Position numbers and translations under genes: made by a program. Under the pieces are notes generated by a model. It was not told where the DNA came from. It did not search any database and saw nothing but the letters and a program-made list of their open reading frames with translations. Source: Actinocorallia sp. API 0066 (lineage in GTDB: Bacteria > Actinomycetota > Actinomycetes > Streptosporangiales > Streptosporangiaceae). From it: a stretch of DNA of 64,000 nt. Where the stretch lies: NCBI RefSeq assembly GCF_020991275.1, contig NZ_JAJLQY010000002.1:186001-250000 (forward strand), in the 5' to 3' direction. This document shows, piece after piece, positions 37,558-46,058 of this stretch (position 1 is its first letter; every line of letters starts with the position of its first letter).

Positions 37558-37582
37558 CGCACGTCATGTCGGTGCGGGGCAG

Positions 37583-37600
37583 AACTTGAGGTTTCAAGTT
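37583..37600. promoter_or_regulatory. operator-like inverted repeat upstream of the nitroreductase gene
   Basis: AACTTGA (37583-37589) and TCAAGTT (37594-37600) form a 7-bp inverted repeat with a 4-base gap, about 50 bases before the start codon. Sites of this form are typical of MarR/HxlR-family repressors of redox enzymes. The regulator is not nearby. Confidence 0.5.
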
Positions 37601-37649
37601 GTTGAGACGCTCCGTACGCAGACCCCCACCCACCGGGAAGGTGATCTCG

Positions 37650-38243
37650 ATGAGCCTCGAACTCGACGCCGCCGCGCAGGACCTGCTGTTCCGTACGGCG
37701 AGGACCGCCAACACGTTCACCGACGAGCCGGTGACCGACGAGCAGGTCAAGGCGATCTACGACCTCGTCAAGTACGGCCCGACCGCCATGAACACCCAGC
37801 CCCTGCGCGTCACGCTGGTCCGCAGCCCCGAGGCCCGCGAGCGGCTCCTCACCCACATGTCCGAGGGCAACCGGGCCAAGACCGCCGCCGCGCCCCTCGT
37901 CGCCGTCGTCGGCTACGACACCGACTGGCACGAGGAGCTCCCGAAGGTCTTCCCGCACGCGCCGGGCGCCAAGGCGAACTTCGACGACGCCGCCGAGGTG
38001 CGCCACGGCATGGGCTCCTTCAACGCGACCCTCCAGATCGGCTACCTCATCATCGGGATCCGCGCCGCCGGGCTCGCCGCGGGCCCGATGGCCGGTTACG
38101 ACGCCGAAGGCGTCAACAAGGAGTTCTTCGGCGACGGCACGCACAAGGTCCTCGCCGTCATCAACATCGGCAGGCCCGGCCCCGACGCCTGGTTCCAGCG
38201 CAACCCGCGCCTCGACTACGACGAGGTCGTCACGACCGTCTGA
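37650..38243 (+). CDS. nitroreductase-family protein, malonic semialdehyde reductase (RutE) type
   Basis: This 197-residue FMN-dependent nitroreductase-family enzyme has KYGPTAMNTQPLRVTLVRS, GSFNATLQIGYLIIGIRAAGL and the C-terminal LAVINIGRPGPDAWFQRNPRLDYDEV, a pattern characteristic of proteins annotated RutE/HadB. RutE reduces malonic semialdehyde to 3-hydroxypropionate in pyrimidine catabolism. No other rut gene is present, so a general quinone- or nitro-reducing role is equally possible. ATG 37650 is preceded by GGGAAGG at 37635-37641. It is monocistronic; an inverted repeat at 37583-37600 suggests repression by a MarR- or HxlR-type protein. Confidence 0.88.
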   Translation: MSLELDAAAQDLLFRTARTANTFTDEPVTDEQVKAIYDLVKYGPTAMNTQPLRVTLVRSPEARERLLTHMSEGNRAKTAAAPLVAVVGYDTDWHEELPKVFPHAPGAKANFDDAAEVRHGMGSFNATLQIGYLIIGIRAAGLAAGPMAGYDAEGVNKEFFGDGTHKVLAVINIGRPGPDAWFQRNPRLDYDEVVTTV

Positions 38244-38324
38244 CGGGGGCCGGCGCGGTCGCCGTCGAAAAGTTATCCACAGGCGTCGATCGCGGGTCGC
38301 GGCCGGTCGTGAAAGGGTTCTCGC

Positions 38325-39194
38325 ATGAGTGACACAGTGAGAATCGGCCTGGTCGGGGCGGGTCCCTGGGCCGGAATGGTGCACGCCCCCGCGATCGCGG
38401 CGGGGCCGGAAACGGAGCTGGCGGGCGTCTGGGCGCGGCGGCCCGAGGCGGCGGCCGAGCTGGCCGCCGCGCACGGCGCCCGCCCGTGCGCGACGCTGGC
38501 GGAGCTGTTCGACGGGTGCGAGGCCGTCGCGTTCGCCGTCCCACCGGACGTCCAGGCGGAGCTCGCCCTGAAGGCGGTGAGGGCGGGCAAGGCCGTGCTG
38601 CTGGAGAAGCCCCTCGCGATGGATCTGGAGGGGGCGCGCCGTCTCACCGAGGCGATCGAGGAGGCGGGCGTCGTCTCCCAGATGGTGTTCTCCCTCCGGT
38701 ACACCCGGGAGGCGCGCACGTTCCTCGACCAGGCGCGCACCCTGGACGTCTTCGGCGGCTACGGCCGCTTTGTGTCCCCGGGCCTGCGCGGCGGCCCGTT
38801 CGCCACCCCCTGGCGCCTGGAACGCGGCGCCCTGCTCGACCTCGGCCCACACGTCCTCGACATGATGGACGCCGCCCTGGGCCGGATCACGTCGGTCCGC
38901 GCCCACGGCCACCCCCTGCGCTGGCTCGGCATGCTGCTCGAACACGAGACGGGCGCCGTCAGCGAGGTCTCCCTCTCCATGGCCGGAACCGCCGACCAGT
39001 CCGCCCACATCGAGGTCTTCGGCCACCAAGGCGAGGCCCGCCTCGACTGGAAGGTCGCCGAAGACGACTTCACCCGCATGATCACCGAGTTCGCCCAGTC
39101 CGTCCGCACCCGCACCCCCCACCCCCTCGCCGCCCCGCACGGCCTCCACATCCAGACCCTCCTGGCCACCGCCGAATCCCACCTCACCCTCTGA
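38325..39194 (+). CDS. Gfo/Idh/MocA-family oxidoreductase
   Basis: This 289-residue NAD(P)-dependent dehydrogenase begins with RIGLVGAGPWAGMVHAPAIAA, a Rossmann dinucleotide-binding loop. The family Lys lies in LLEKPLAMD (EKP motif) and a His is in DLGPHVLDMMD. It is about 40 residues shorter than usual members, within the C-terminal substrate domain. These enzymes oxidise or reduce cyclic polyols, sugars or related compounds; the substrate cannot be read from sequence. Start at ATG 38325 with GAAAGGG upstream. The last 400 bases are very C-rich on the coding strand, and the strand turns G-rich after the stop. Confidence 0.88.
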   Translation: MSDTVRIGLVGAGPWAGMVHAPAIAAGPETELAGVWARRPEAAAELAAAHGARPCATLAELFDGCEAVAFAVPPDVQAELALKAVRAGKAVLLEKPLAMDLEGARRLTEAIEEAGVVSQMVFSLRYTREARTFLDQARTLDVFGGYGRFVSPGLRGGPFATPWRLERGALLDLGPHVLDMMDAALGRITSVRAHGHPLRWLGMLLEHETGAVSEVSLSMAGTADQSAHIEVFGHQGEARLDWKVAEDDFTRMITEFAQSVRTRTPHPLAAPHGLHIQTLLATAESHLTL

Positions 39195-39373
39195 TCGACC
39201 CGCCCCCGGCGCACCGCCCTCCCGGTGCCCGGCCCACCCGATGACGGCGTGCCGCACGGCGGGGGAGGGGGATCGTCTTCGGTAGCCGGGGACGTGGACC
39301 GGCGCGGACGTCGGGCGTGGGCTTGTGGGCCTGGATGTGTGCGGGGTGGGGGCGGGTGGTTAGGGTTGGGGGT

Positions 39374-39835
39374 GTGGGGAGAGTTCTGGTGGTGCACCAC
39401 ACGCCTTCGCCGGGGACACAGGAGTTGTTGGAGGCGGTCGAGGCGGGGGTGGGAACCGAGGAACTGGTGGGGGTCGAGGTTGTGGTGCGGGCGGCGTTGG
39501 GGGCGACCGTCAGTGACCTGTTGGGGGCGGACGCGGTGGTGGTGGGGACGCCCGCGAACATCGGGTACATGGCGGGGGCGGTGAAGCATTTTTTTGACAC
39601 GGTCTACTACCCGTGCCTGGGGGAGAAGAGGCGGATGGCCTACGGGCTCTATGTGCACGGGAACAGTGACACGGCGGGGGCGGTCCGGGCGGTGGAGGGG
39701 ATCGCGGCAGGGATGGGGTGGCGGGCCGTGCAGCCCGCGGTGACGGTGCTCGGGGCGCCCCGGAAGGCGGACCTGGAGGCGGTGTGGAACCTCGGGGCGA
39801 TGGTGGCGGCCGAGGTGGCGGAAGGAACGGCCTGA
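39374..39835 (+). CDS. flavodoxin-like FMN protein
   Basis: This 153-residue flavodoxin-fold protein has an N-terminal RVLVVHHTPSPGT phosphate-binding loop and VVVGTPANIGYMAGAVKHFFDTVYY, matching the flavodoxin / NADPH-dependent FMN reductase family. I chose GTG 39374 because the preceding in-frame ATG and the ORF start at 39317 would add a Trp/Gly-rich tail that does not belong to the fold. It is probably an electron carrier or quinone/azo reductase. A short acidic ORF follows after one base. Confidence 0.82.
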   Translation: MGRVLVVHHTPSPGTQELLEAVEAGVGTEELVGVEVVVRAALGATVSDLLGADAVVVGTPANIGYMAGAVKHFFDTVYYPCLGEKRRMAYGLYVHGNSDTAGAVRAVEGIAAGMGWRAVQPAVTVLGAPRKADLEAVWNLGAMVAAEVAEGTA

Positions 39836-39836
39836 G

Positions 39837-40043
39837 GTGACGGGTGCGGAGGGGCGGGAGCTGACGGCGGTGGAGGTCGCCGTTGTTGATGCGGCGTTGG
39901 TCGAGGAACTGGTGGATCTGCTGGAACTGCCCGGAGAACTGTTGTCGCGGTACCGCGCGCGGCTTGAGGCGGGCGGACGGCTGACGCCCCGCGCCGAGCC
40001 GGAGGGCGCGGCGCGGGGCGTCAGCGGGGCTAGGCGACCTTGA
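39837..40043 (+). CDS. small hypothetical protein, 68 aa
   Basis: The GTG at 39837 follows the flavodoxin stop by one base; GAAGGAA lies 12-18 bases upstream. The product has an acidic N-terminal half (AVEVAVVDAALVEELVDLLELPGELLSRYRARL) predicted to form two amphipathic helices, then a low-complexity tail. The 3' end overlaps the convergent MMPL gene by 14 bases. It has no recognised family. It may be a small partner of the flavodoxin-like protein. Confidence 0.5.
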   Translation: MTGAEGRELTAVEVAVVDAALVEELVDLLELPGELLSRYRARLEAGGRLTPRAEPEGAARGVSGARRP

Positions 40044-42087
40044 CGACCTCCGGCCGGGTCGGGTCGGCGGCCGGGCCGGTCGGGGGGTTGGGCCACCAGA
40101 AGCGGGGCCCGAGGTCCAGCGCCAGGGCCGGGACGAGGATCGTGCGGATGAGGAGGGTCTCCAGGAGGACGCCCAGGCTGACGATGACGCCGAGCTGCAT
40201 CATCGTGACCATCGGCAGGACGGCGAACACGGCGAAGGTCGCGGCGAGCACGATGCCCGCGCTGGTGATGACGCCGCCCGTCCCGGCGAGCCCCACCACA
40301 ACACCGCGCGCGTGCCCGTGCCGGGCCGACTCCTCCCGCACCCTGTGCATCAGGAAAATATTGTAGTCAATTCCCAGCGCGACGAGGAAGACGAACCCGA
40401 GGAGGGGCACCTCCCAGTCCACCGCGGCGTGGCCGAAGACGTGCACGAACAGCAGGTTCGAGGCGCCCAGCGCGGCCAGGAAGGAGACGACCACGGTGCA
40501 CAGCAGCAGCAGCGGCCCCAGGACGGCCCGGAGCAGCCCCACGAGGACGGCCACCACCACGAGCAGCACAAGCGGCACCACCACCCGCAGGTCCCGCGCC
40601 GTCGCCCGCTCGGTGTCGAGTTCCTCGGCCGTGCTGCCGCCGACGAGCGCGGCGGCGGGCAGCGCGTCCCGCAGCCCGTCGATGGTGCCCTTGGCGGCCG
40701 CGCTGTCGGGCGCGTCGGCGAGCACGACGGCGAGCTGGGTGCGCCCGCCCACGCTGTCCCCGGCGGTCGCGGAGACGACCCCCGGCACCCCTGAGGCGGC
40801 CCTGACGGCGGCGTCGGCATCGCCGTCGGGCACCACAACGACGGCGGGGTCGGCGGCCCCGGACGGGAAGTGCTCGGCGATCCGCTCCTGCGCGATGACG
40901 GAGCCCGGTTTGTCCTGGAACATCTCGGCGTGTTCCAGCCCGAGGTCCATTCCGACGACGCCGAGCGCGAGCCCGCCCGTCACGGCGAGCGAGCCGAGCC
41001 AGGCCGCGCGGGGCCGCCGCGCGACGAGGTCGCCGATCCGCCGCCACCCGGTCGTGCCCCGCCGTGGCGCGTCGCCGAAGCGCGGCACGAACGGCCAGAA
41101 GATCCACCGGCCGCCCAGGACGAGCAGCGCGGGCAGCACGCTCACCATGGCGAGGAACGCGCAGGCGATGCCGACGGCGCCGACGAGGCCGAGGGAGCGG
41201 GAGGAGTTGAGGTCGGCGAAGGCGAGGCAGCACAGGCCGAGCACGACGGTCCCGGCCGAGGCGAGGATGGCGGGGACGCTGCGCCGTAGGGCGAGGCGCA
41301 TGGCGGCGTGCCTGTCTTCGTGGGCGTGCAGTTCCTCGCGGTACCGCGCGATGAGGAGCAAGGCGTAGTCCGTGCCTACGCCGAACACGAGGACCATCAG
41401 GATGCCCGCGCTCTGCGGGTTCACGGGCAACCCCGCGTGCGCGGCGAGGAGATAGGTCGTCGCCTGGGTGAGCACGGCGGCGAACGCCACGGACAGCACA
41501 GGCACGAGCCACAGGAACGGGCTCCGGTAGGTGAGCAGCAGAAGGACGATGACGACGGTGCCGGTGGCCAGCATGAGCGTGGAGTCGAGCGAGTCGAACA
41601 CCGCGACGGCGTCCATGAGGGTGGCGGCGGGCCCGCCGACCTCGATCGTGACGCCGGGCGGCACCCCCGCCTTCGTCAGCGCCCGCAGCTCGTCGATGCT
41701 GTCGCCGAGCCGCTCGGAGTCGTGCAGCGGCACAACGACGATGACGGCCTTGCCGTCGTCGGACGTGACGGGCGGCCCCGTCTCCGTCCCGGACACGCGG
41801 CTGAAAGCGGGACGGTCTGCTTCCGCCCGCTCCGTGATGACGTCCTTAGGTCCGGTGTAGACGATGACGGCGGGCATCGCGTCGTCCTGCCGGAAGTCCG
41901 CGAGGAGCAGGTTGACCTGCGCGGATTCGGCGTTGCCGGGCAGGAACGCGTTGGGCCCGTCCTCCTCGACCTGCTCCAGTCGGCCCGCCAGGGGGCCGAG
42001 CAGGACGGCGAGGAGGATCCAGGCGCCGAGTACTATCCAGGTGCCACGGCGGTCGCCCGGCGACAGCCGCTTGAGCCAAGCGGGCAT
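40030..42087 (-). CDS. MMPL/RND-superfamily membrane transporter
   Basis: This 685-residue polytopic protein has two repeats of a soluble loop followed by a bundle of transmembrane helices, as in mycobacterial MmpL-type RND proteins. Conserved core residues include FGVGTDYALLLIARYREE in the first half and ALGIDYNIFLMHRVREE in the second; the Asp-Tyr pairs are the expected proton relay. I start at ATG 42087 (MPAWLKRLSPGDRRGTW), preceded by AGGGAG on the minus strand; a longer frame to 42171 lacks a site. Such proteins export lipids or drugs. The upstream winged-helix gene may control it. Confidence 0.93.
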   Translation of the reverse strand: MPAWLKRLSPGDRRGTWIVLGAWILLAVLLGPLAGRLEQVEEDGPNAFLPGNAESAQVNLLLADFRQDDAMPAVIVYTGPKDVITERAEADRPAFSRVSGTETGPPVTSDDGKAVIVVVPLHDSERLGDSIDELRALTKAGVPPGVTIEVGGPAATLMDAVAVFDSLDSTLMLATGTVVIVLLLLTYRSPFLWLVPVLSVAFAAVLTQATTYLLAAHAGLPVNPQSAGILMVLVFGVGTDYALLLIARYREELHAHEDRHAAMRLALRRSVPAILASAGTVVLGLCCLAFADLNSSRSLGLVGAVGIACAFLAMVSVLPALLVLGGRWIFWPFVPRFGDAPRRGTTGWRRIGDLVARRPRAAWLGSLAVTGGLALGVVGMDLGLEHAEMFQDKPGSVIAQERIAEHFPSGAADPAVVVVPDGDADAAVRAASGVPGVVSATAGDSVGGRTQLAVVLADAPDSAAAKGTIDGLRDALPAAALVGGSTAEELDTERATARDLRVVVPLVLLVVVAVLVGLLRAVLGPLLLLCTVVVSFLAALGASNLLFVHVFGHAAVDWEVPLLGFVFLVALGIDYNIFLMHRVREESARHGHARGVVVGLAGTGGVITSAGIVLAATFAVFAVLPMVTMMQLGVIVSLGVLLETLLIRTILVPALALDLGPRFWWPNPPTGPAADPTRPEVVKVA

Positions 42088-42190
42088 GGGTGATCTCCCT
42101 GTGGTGGAAGTGGCTTCTGCAAGGGTTCGCTTCCTTCGCCCGGACGGGGGCGGCAACTCCCGTCCGGGCATCCGCGCTCATCAGCGCGCG

Positions 42191-42445
42191 CTATTCGATC
42201 TCGCGCATCATCCGCTCCATCGAGGCGAGCGACTTGCGCGCCTCGCTGAGGTCCTCCTGGGTCTGGCGCTGGAGGACGACGACGTCGTCGAGCAGCGCCG
42301 CGTACTTGGCGGCGAGTTCCTTGTACCGCTCCTCGCGGGCGGCGAGGTACCGGGCCCGCCAGGTCACCGCGACCTGCCAGACGGTGACGATCGCCAGCAG
42401 GAAGACGCCGGCGGCGCCCACGACGGCCGCCCAGTCTCCGGTCAT
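42191..42445 (-). CDS. small membrane-anchored coiled-coil protein, 84 aa
   Basis: ATG 42445 has GGAG ten bases upstream on the minus strand. Residues about 5-28 (VVGAAGVFLLAIVTVWQVAVTW) form one transmembrane helix. The remainder is a charged helix with heptad pattern (EERYKELAAKYAALLDDVVVLQRQTQEDL) likely to form a coiled coil. It lies two bases after the winged-helix repressor stop and upstream of the MMPL gene, so the three probably form an operon. The function is unknown; it may be an accessory subunit of the transporter. Confidence 0.75.
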   Translation of the reverse strand: MTGDWAAVVGAAGVFLLAIVTVWQVAVTWRARYLAAREERYKELAAKYAALLDDVVVLQRQTQEDLSEARKSLASMERMMREIE

Positions 42446-42447
42446 GC

Positions 42448-42780
42448 TCAGGTCTCCTTCTTCTCGGTCTTGTCGGTGAGCGTCGGCAGGGCCCGCCGGA
42501 TCGTCTCGGGGGTGAGGGTGAGCGCGAAGTCGGTGGCCTCGTAGTACTTGACCGCCTTGCCGTCGTTAGACAGTTCGAGCGTGCCCCGGACGAGCCCCGC
42601 CGCCTCCAGCCGCTGGAGGTGCATGTGCAGCAGGGGACGGCCGATGCCGATGACCCTGGCGAGGCTGCTCACGTAGTCGCGGCGGACGGACAGCGTGCCC
42701 AGGATGCGCAGCCGATGGGGGTTGGCGAGCGCGGAGAGGATCCTCAGCAGCTCGTCTCCGGTCGGCGGGCTGTCGTCCAT
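42448..42780 (-). CDS. ArsR/PadR-like winged-helix transcriptional regulator
   Basis: The 110-residue form from ATG 42780 (MDDSPPTGDELLRIL) contains the complete winged-helix domain: ILSALANPHRLRILGTL, the recognition region SLARVIGIGRPLLHMHLQRLEAAGLV and a beta wing (TLELSNDGKAVKYYEA). A longer form from ATG 42831 would begin inside the CTGACATATGTCAG palindrome, so I prefer the shorter one, though neither has a clear ribosome binding site. No metal-binding Cys cluster is visible. It probably represses itself and the downstream membrane protein and MMPL genes. Confidence 0.82.
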   Translation of the reverse strand: MDDSPPTGDELLRILSALANPHRLRILGTLSVRRDYVSSLARVIGIGRPLLHMHLQRLEAAGLVRGTLELSNDGKAVKYYEATDFALTLTPETIRRALPTLTDKTEKKET

Positions 42781-42824
42781 GGGCAGCCACGATGTCAGGC
42801 CCGGCCCACAGGTGTCAAAAAAAA

Positions 42825-42838
42825 CTGACATATGTCAG
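42825..42838. promoter_or_regulatory. CTGACATATGTCAG palindrome, candidate autoregulatory operator
   Basis: This is a perfect 14-bp palindrome upstream of the winged-helix gene. TGTCA half-sites recur at 42793-42797 and 42813-42817. An eight-base A run on the plus strand (42817-42824) adjoins it. Confidence 0.6.
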
Positions 42839-42843
42839 GGATG

Positions 42844-42863
42844 TCTCAGGGTCATCCCTGAGA
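42844..42863. terminator. hairpin after the kinase gene
   Basis: TCTCAGGG (42844-42851) and CCCTGAGA (42856-42863) form a perfect 8-bp stem with a 4-base loop, 8 bases after the kinase stop on the minus strand. It probably ends the signalling operon before the winged-helix gene; the T run 20 bases later on the same strand fits. Confidence 0.65.
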
Positions 42864-42871
42864 AGGACGCC

Positions 42872-44452
42872 TCAGGAGGTGAAGGTGAAGGAGGACGCGA
42901 GCCTCTCGATCGTCTTGGGGGAGCAGTGGGAGGGCGCGCAGAAGTAGACGAGGAAGGCGCTGGAGGCCGACGCGCGCGGGACGACGAAGGCGGTCAGCTC
43001 AAGGCGGTGCGCCGGGTCGGCGGGGTCGGCCAGCGAGCCCTGGTAGCGGGCCGCCTGGGCGCCGCCGACCGTCACCGGGGAGGCCGCGCCGAGGCTCGCC
43101 TGGCCCGGCAGCAGCGCGGGCAGGCTCGTCGGGACGGCCGCCGTGCTGTTCAGCGTGTCGCTGACGCCCGCGTAGACGCCGGTCGCGTCGTCGCCGTCCA
43201 GCGCGGCCACGGGGGCCCAGTCGGCGGTGACGGGCGTCGCGAACAGCGCCTCGAACACCGGCGCGGCGGGGGAGGCGACCATGTAGACGTCCGAGTGGGT
43301 GCGCGCCTGCCAGCCGCCGGGGTAGTCGAAGCTGAACGGCGCCGCCCGGGTGCCCGGATAGGTGGCGGTGCCCCCTCCCGGCACGAACAGCGCGGCGGCC
43401 GCCACCACCGCGACAGCCACCGCGAGCGCCGCCCCGATGAGCTGGACGGGACGCCTGCCTCCGATCCGCTCCGAGGGGGTCGTCAGCCGGGTCAGGGAGG
43501 GCGGCACGGTGTCGGCGCGGCGCAGGCCGGGCGGAGGGGTCTGCTCGGGAACCGACGGGTAGGGCGCGGCCCGTAGCGACGGATCGGAGACGGCCTCACC
43601 CAGGGCCTCCCGAAGGGCGCGCACGAAGGTGAGGCACGTCGGGAAGCGTTCAGAGGGGATCTTGCCCAGCGCGCGTCCGAGGACGGCGTCCACGGCGGGC
43701 GAGAGGTCGGGCCGGTGGGACGTCGGCAGAGGCGCGACCTCGGAGACGTGCGCGTACAGGAGTCCCATCTGGTTGTCGCGGGTGAAGGGCGGGACGCCGC
43801 ACAGCATCTCGTAGGCGACGCACGCCAGCGCGTACTGGTCGCACCGGCCGTCCACGGTGTCGCCGGTGATCTGCTCGGGCGCGATGTACCGGGGCGTCCC
43901 CACGAACTGGCCCTGGCTGGTCAGCCCCGACGCCGACGTTGTGGACTTGGTGAGCCCGAAGTCCGTCAGGTAGACGTGCTCGTGCCCCTCCTCGCCGCCG
44001 CCCGCGACCAGCACGTTCGCGGGCTTGACGTCGCGGTGGACGAGCCCGTGCTCGTGCGCGGCGTCCAGGGCCGCGGCGATCTGCCCGAGGAGCCTGGTGG
44101 CCCGCTCGGCGGGCAGGGGGCGCTGCCTGCTCATGAGGACGCGCAGGTCGTCGCCGCCGACGAACCGCATCGCGATGTACAGCAGCCCGTCGGCCTCGCC
44201 CGCCTCGAAGATCGGGATGATGTACGGGTGGTCCATCCCGGCGACCGTCCGCGACTCGCGCACGAACCGGGTGCGGAACCGCTCGTCGTACGTCAGGTGC
44301 GGGGCGAGGATCTTCAGCGCGACGATCCGGCCGAGCCGCTGGTCGCGCGCCCGGTACACCTCGGCCATGCCGCCGCGCCCCACCAGGTCGAGCACCTGGT
44401 AGTCGCCGAGGAGTCGGCCGGACAGGCTGGGCCGTGAGTCGCCGGTGTGCAC
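42872..44452 (-). CDS. membrane Ser/Thr protein kinase with extracytoplasmic sensor domain
   Basis: This 526-residue PknB-type kinase starts at GTG 44452 with AAGGAG upstream. The kinase domain covers about residues 15-275: glycine loop GRGGMAEVY, Lys47 in VALKIL, HRDVKPAN with Asp141, DFG with Asp164, and GTPRYIAPEQ. A linker of about 60 residues leads to one transmembrane helix (about 340-362). The extracytoplasmic part (about 370-526) has DYPGGWQART and a C-terminal Cys pair, similar to LpqN/PsbP-like lipoprotein domains. It has no PASTA repeats itself, but a separate PASTA protein is encoded two genes upstream. It follows the pseudoprotease gene by nine bases. Confidence 0.93.
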   Translation of the reverse strand: MHTGDSRPSLSGRLLGDYQVLDLVGRGGMAEVYRARDQRLGRIVALKILAPHLTYDERFRTRFVRESRTVAGMDHPYIIPIFEAGEADGLLYIAMRFVGGDDLRVLMSRQRPLPAERATRLLGQIAAALDAAHEHGLVHRDVKPANVLVAGGGEEGHEHVYLTDFGLTKSTTSASGLTSQGQFVGTPRYIAPEQITGDTVDGRCDQYALACVAYEMLCGVPPFTRDNQMGLLYAHVSEVAPLPTSHRPDLSPAVDAVLGRALGKIPSERFPTCLTFVRALREALGEAVSDPSLRAAPYPSVPEQTPPPGLRRADTVPPSLTRLTTPSERIGGRRPVQLIGAALAVAVAVVAAAALFVPGGGTATYPGTRAAPFSFDYPGGWQARTHSDVYMVASPAAPVFEALFATPVTADWAPVAALDGDDATGVYAGVSDTLNSTAAVPTSLPALLPGQASLGAASPVTVGGAQAARYQGSLADPADPAHRLELTAFVVPRASASSAFLVYFCAPSHCSPKTIERLASSFTFTS

Positions 44453-44461
44453 AGGATCTCC

Positions 44462-45904
44462 TTAGGCGGGGTGTCCGCAGAACCCGCAGAAGCGGTGGGC
44501 GGGTCCGCGGCGCATCCCGCACTGGGTGCAGTAGGCGGGCCGGTCGGCCGGGCCCGGCTCGCGGAAGAACGGGGTGGCGGGCGCGGACGCGGGCGAGGGC
44601 GGGCCCGGCTCCGACCGGTCCACCGTGGTGAGCGGCGGCGCCTGCGGCGCGGGCGGCAGCACCCGCAGCGGCTCCGCGACGACGACGGCGGTGGCCATCT
44701 CGTCGGGGTTGTGCCGCTGCTCCCGGCGCGGCCTGCGCAGCAGCAGGACGCCGGTGCCGAGCGCCAGCACGAGCAGGACGGCGGCGCCGACCGACCACAG
44801 CGACCAGAAGCCGGACCCGCCCTCGTCGGCGCCGGGGCGCTGGGCCTCCTTGTCGGTGCCCTTCCACGCCTGGGAGTCGCGCAGGTGGCTTATCGCGACG
44901 GCGTGGTCGGGCCGTAGCTTGAGCACCTGCTGGAGCACCGGGATCGCGAGCGAGTAGGAGCGGTCGTGGTAGTGCGCGAGCGCCGTCTCGAAGACGACGT
45001 CCACCGGGCCGCGATAGGCGGTCGCACCCGCCTCCTTGAGAGCGGCGTGGATGTCTTCGACCGTCGCGAACTGGATGTCCGTGCCCGTCGAGGTGACCAT
45101 GCCGACGACCTCGCTGTGCGCGTCGTCGATGACCGCGCCGCCGTCCCCGTCGGCCGCCACGAGCTTGGTGACGCGGTCGCGGTCCTCCTGCTTCAGGGTG
45201 CGCGATCCGGGCGGGTCGAAGTGCGCGATGTCCACGGTCGGCGTCACGGTGACCGAAGGACGCTGCTTGTAGGTCATCACGTCGATGGCGGCGATCTTGT
45301 CGCCGAAGGCGGCGGCCAGAGGCAGCGTCGGCAGGGTCTTGTCCTCCGCGCCCTTCGTGACGCGCAGCACGGCGGGCGCGGTGGGCGACGCACCGGTGTG
45401 CAGGACCTCGGCGGGCAGGCCCTCGGGCAGCGCCGGATCGACGTAAGGGAAGATCTTCACCACGGGGGTGACCGTCGACGTGCAGGTGGAGTTGCTCCGC
45501 TCGGGCGGATAACAGGACTGGAGGCGGAAGTCCAGATCGCCGGTGCCCGCCGTGTGCTTGGCGAAGTCGGCGGGGATGTCCTGTTCGAAGTACTCGGCGA
45601 AGATCCGGTTGGCGGCGTAGACGGCGGGGTCCTGGCCGCCGGTGACGGTCCGGGTCGCGGTGACGACGGTCCCGTCCGGCGCGACCGTGAAACCGCTGCC
45701 CGCGCCCAGGTCCACCGTGTAGGTGCGGGTGAAGCGGCGGAGCGCGGCGCGGTCGTCGAGGAGGGTGATCTCGACGCTGGCCCCGACCTCGACGCGGACG
45801 GCCCCGGGCGTCACCCGGTCGACGGAGCCGCCCGGGTGCTCATGGGCGGCGACGGGCGGGGCGAACAGGACGAGGAGCAGCAGGACTGGCAGAACAGTGC
45901 GCAT
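44462..45904 (-). CDS. exported trypsin-fold pseudoprotease with TPR-like region, TM helix and zinc ribbon
   Basis: This is a 480-residue protein with an N-terminal signal peptide. Residues about 65-300 resemble a trypsin-like serine protease (GSGFTVAPDGTVVTA), but the position of the catalytic His is lost (VVTATRTV) and the usual GDSGG is DGDGGAVID, so no nucleophilic Ser is present. Residues about 305-345 look like a single TPR-type helix pair (YSLAIPVLQQVLKLRPDHA). One transmembrane helix (about 365-387) is followed by a cytosolic tail ending in a C-x2-C ... C-x2-C zinc ribbon (CTQCG, CGFCG). It looks like an exported sensor that signals inward, and it is encoded directly upstream of the kinase. 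Confidence 0.8.
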   Translation of the reverse strand: MRTVLPVLLLLVLFAPPVAAHEHPGGSVDRVTPGAVRVEVGASVEITLLDDRAALRRFTRTYTVDLGAGSGFTVAPDGTVVTATRTVTGGQDPAVYAANRIFAEYFEQDIPADFAKHTAGTGDLDFRLQSCYPPERSNSTCTSTVTPVVKIFPYVDPALPEGLPAEVLHTGASPTAPAVLRVTKGAEDKTLPTLPLAAAFGDKIAAIDVMTYKQRPSVTVTPTVDIAHFDPPGSRTLKQEDRDRVTKLVAADGDGGAVIDDAHSEVVGMVTSTGTDIQFATVEDIHAALKEAGATAYRGPVDVVFETALAHYHDRSYSLAIPVLQQVLKLRPDHAVAISHLRDSQAWKGTDKEAQRPGADEGGSGFWSLWSVGAAVLLVLALGTGVLLLRRPRREQRHNPDEMATAVVVAEPLRVLPPAPQAPPLTTVDRSEPGPPSPASAPATPFFREPGPADRPAYCTQCGMRRGPAHRFCGFCGHPA

Positions 45905-46058
45905 CGGGGGGCTCCGGCGGGGGTCGCGGTCCTGGGTCAGGGAGCGTCACGGTCAAGCATCCGTCCATTCGACGGGATCCAGATGCGTCATGTGACCTGA
46001 ATGCGGCCGGTCAGGAGAATGTCACCTGTCGGTAAATGTCGGGAGCGTTCGTCGGTGG

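Noticed and set aside
38273-38281. Perfect DnaA box TTATCCACA
   Set aside because: It is a single copy with no further boxes, AT-rich stretch or dnaA/dnaN genes nearby, so not an origin. It may be coincidental.
42781-42831. Longer start (ATG 42831) for the winged-helix regulator
   Set aside because: The ATG lies inside the CTGACATATGTCAG palindrome and the extra 17 residues carry no domain.
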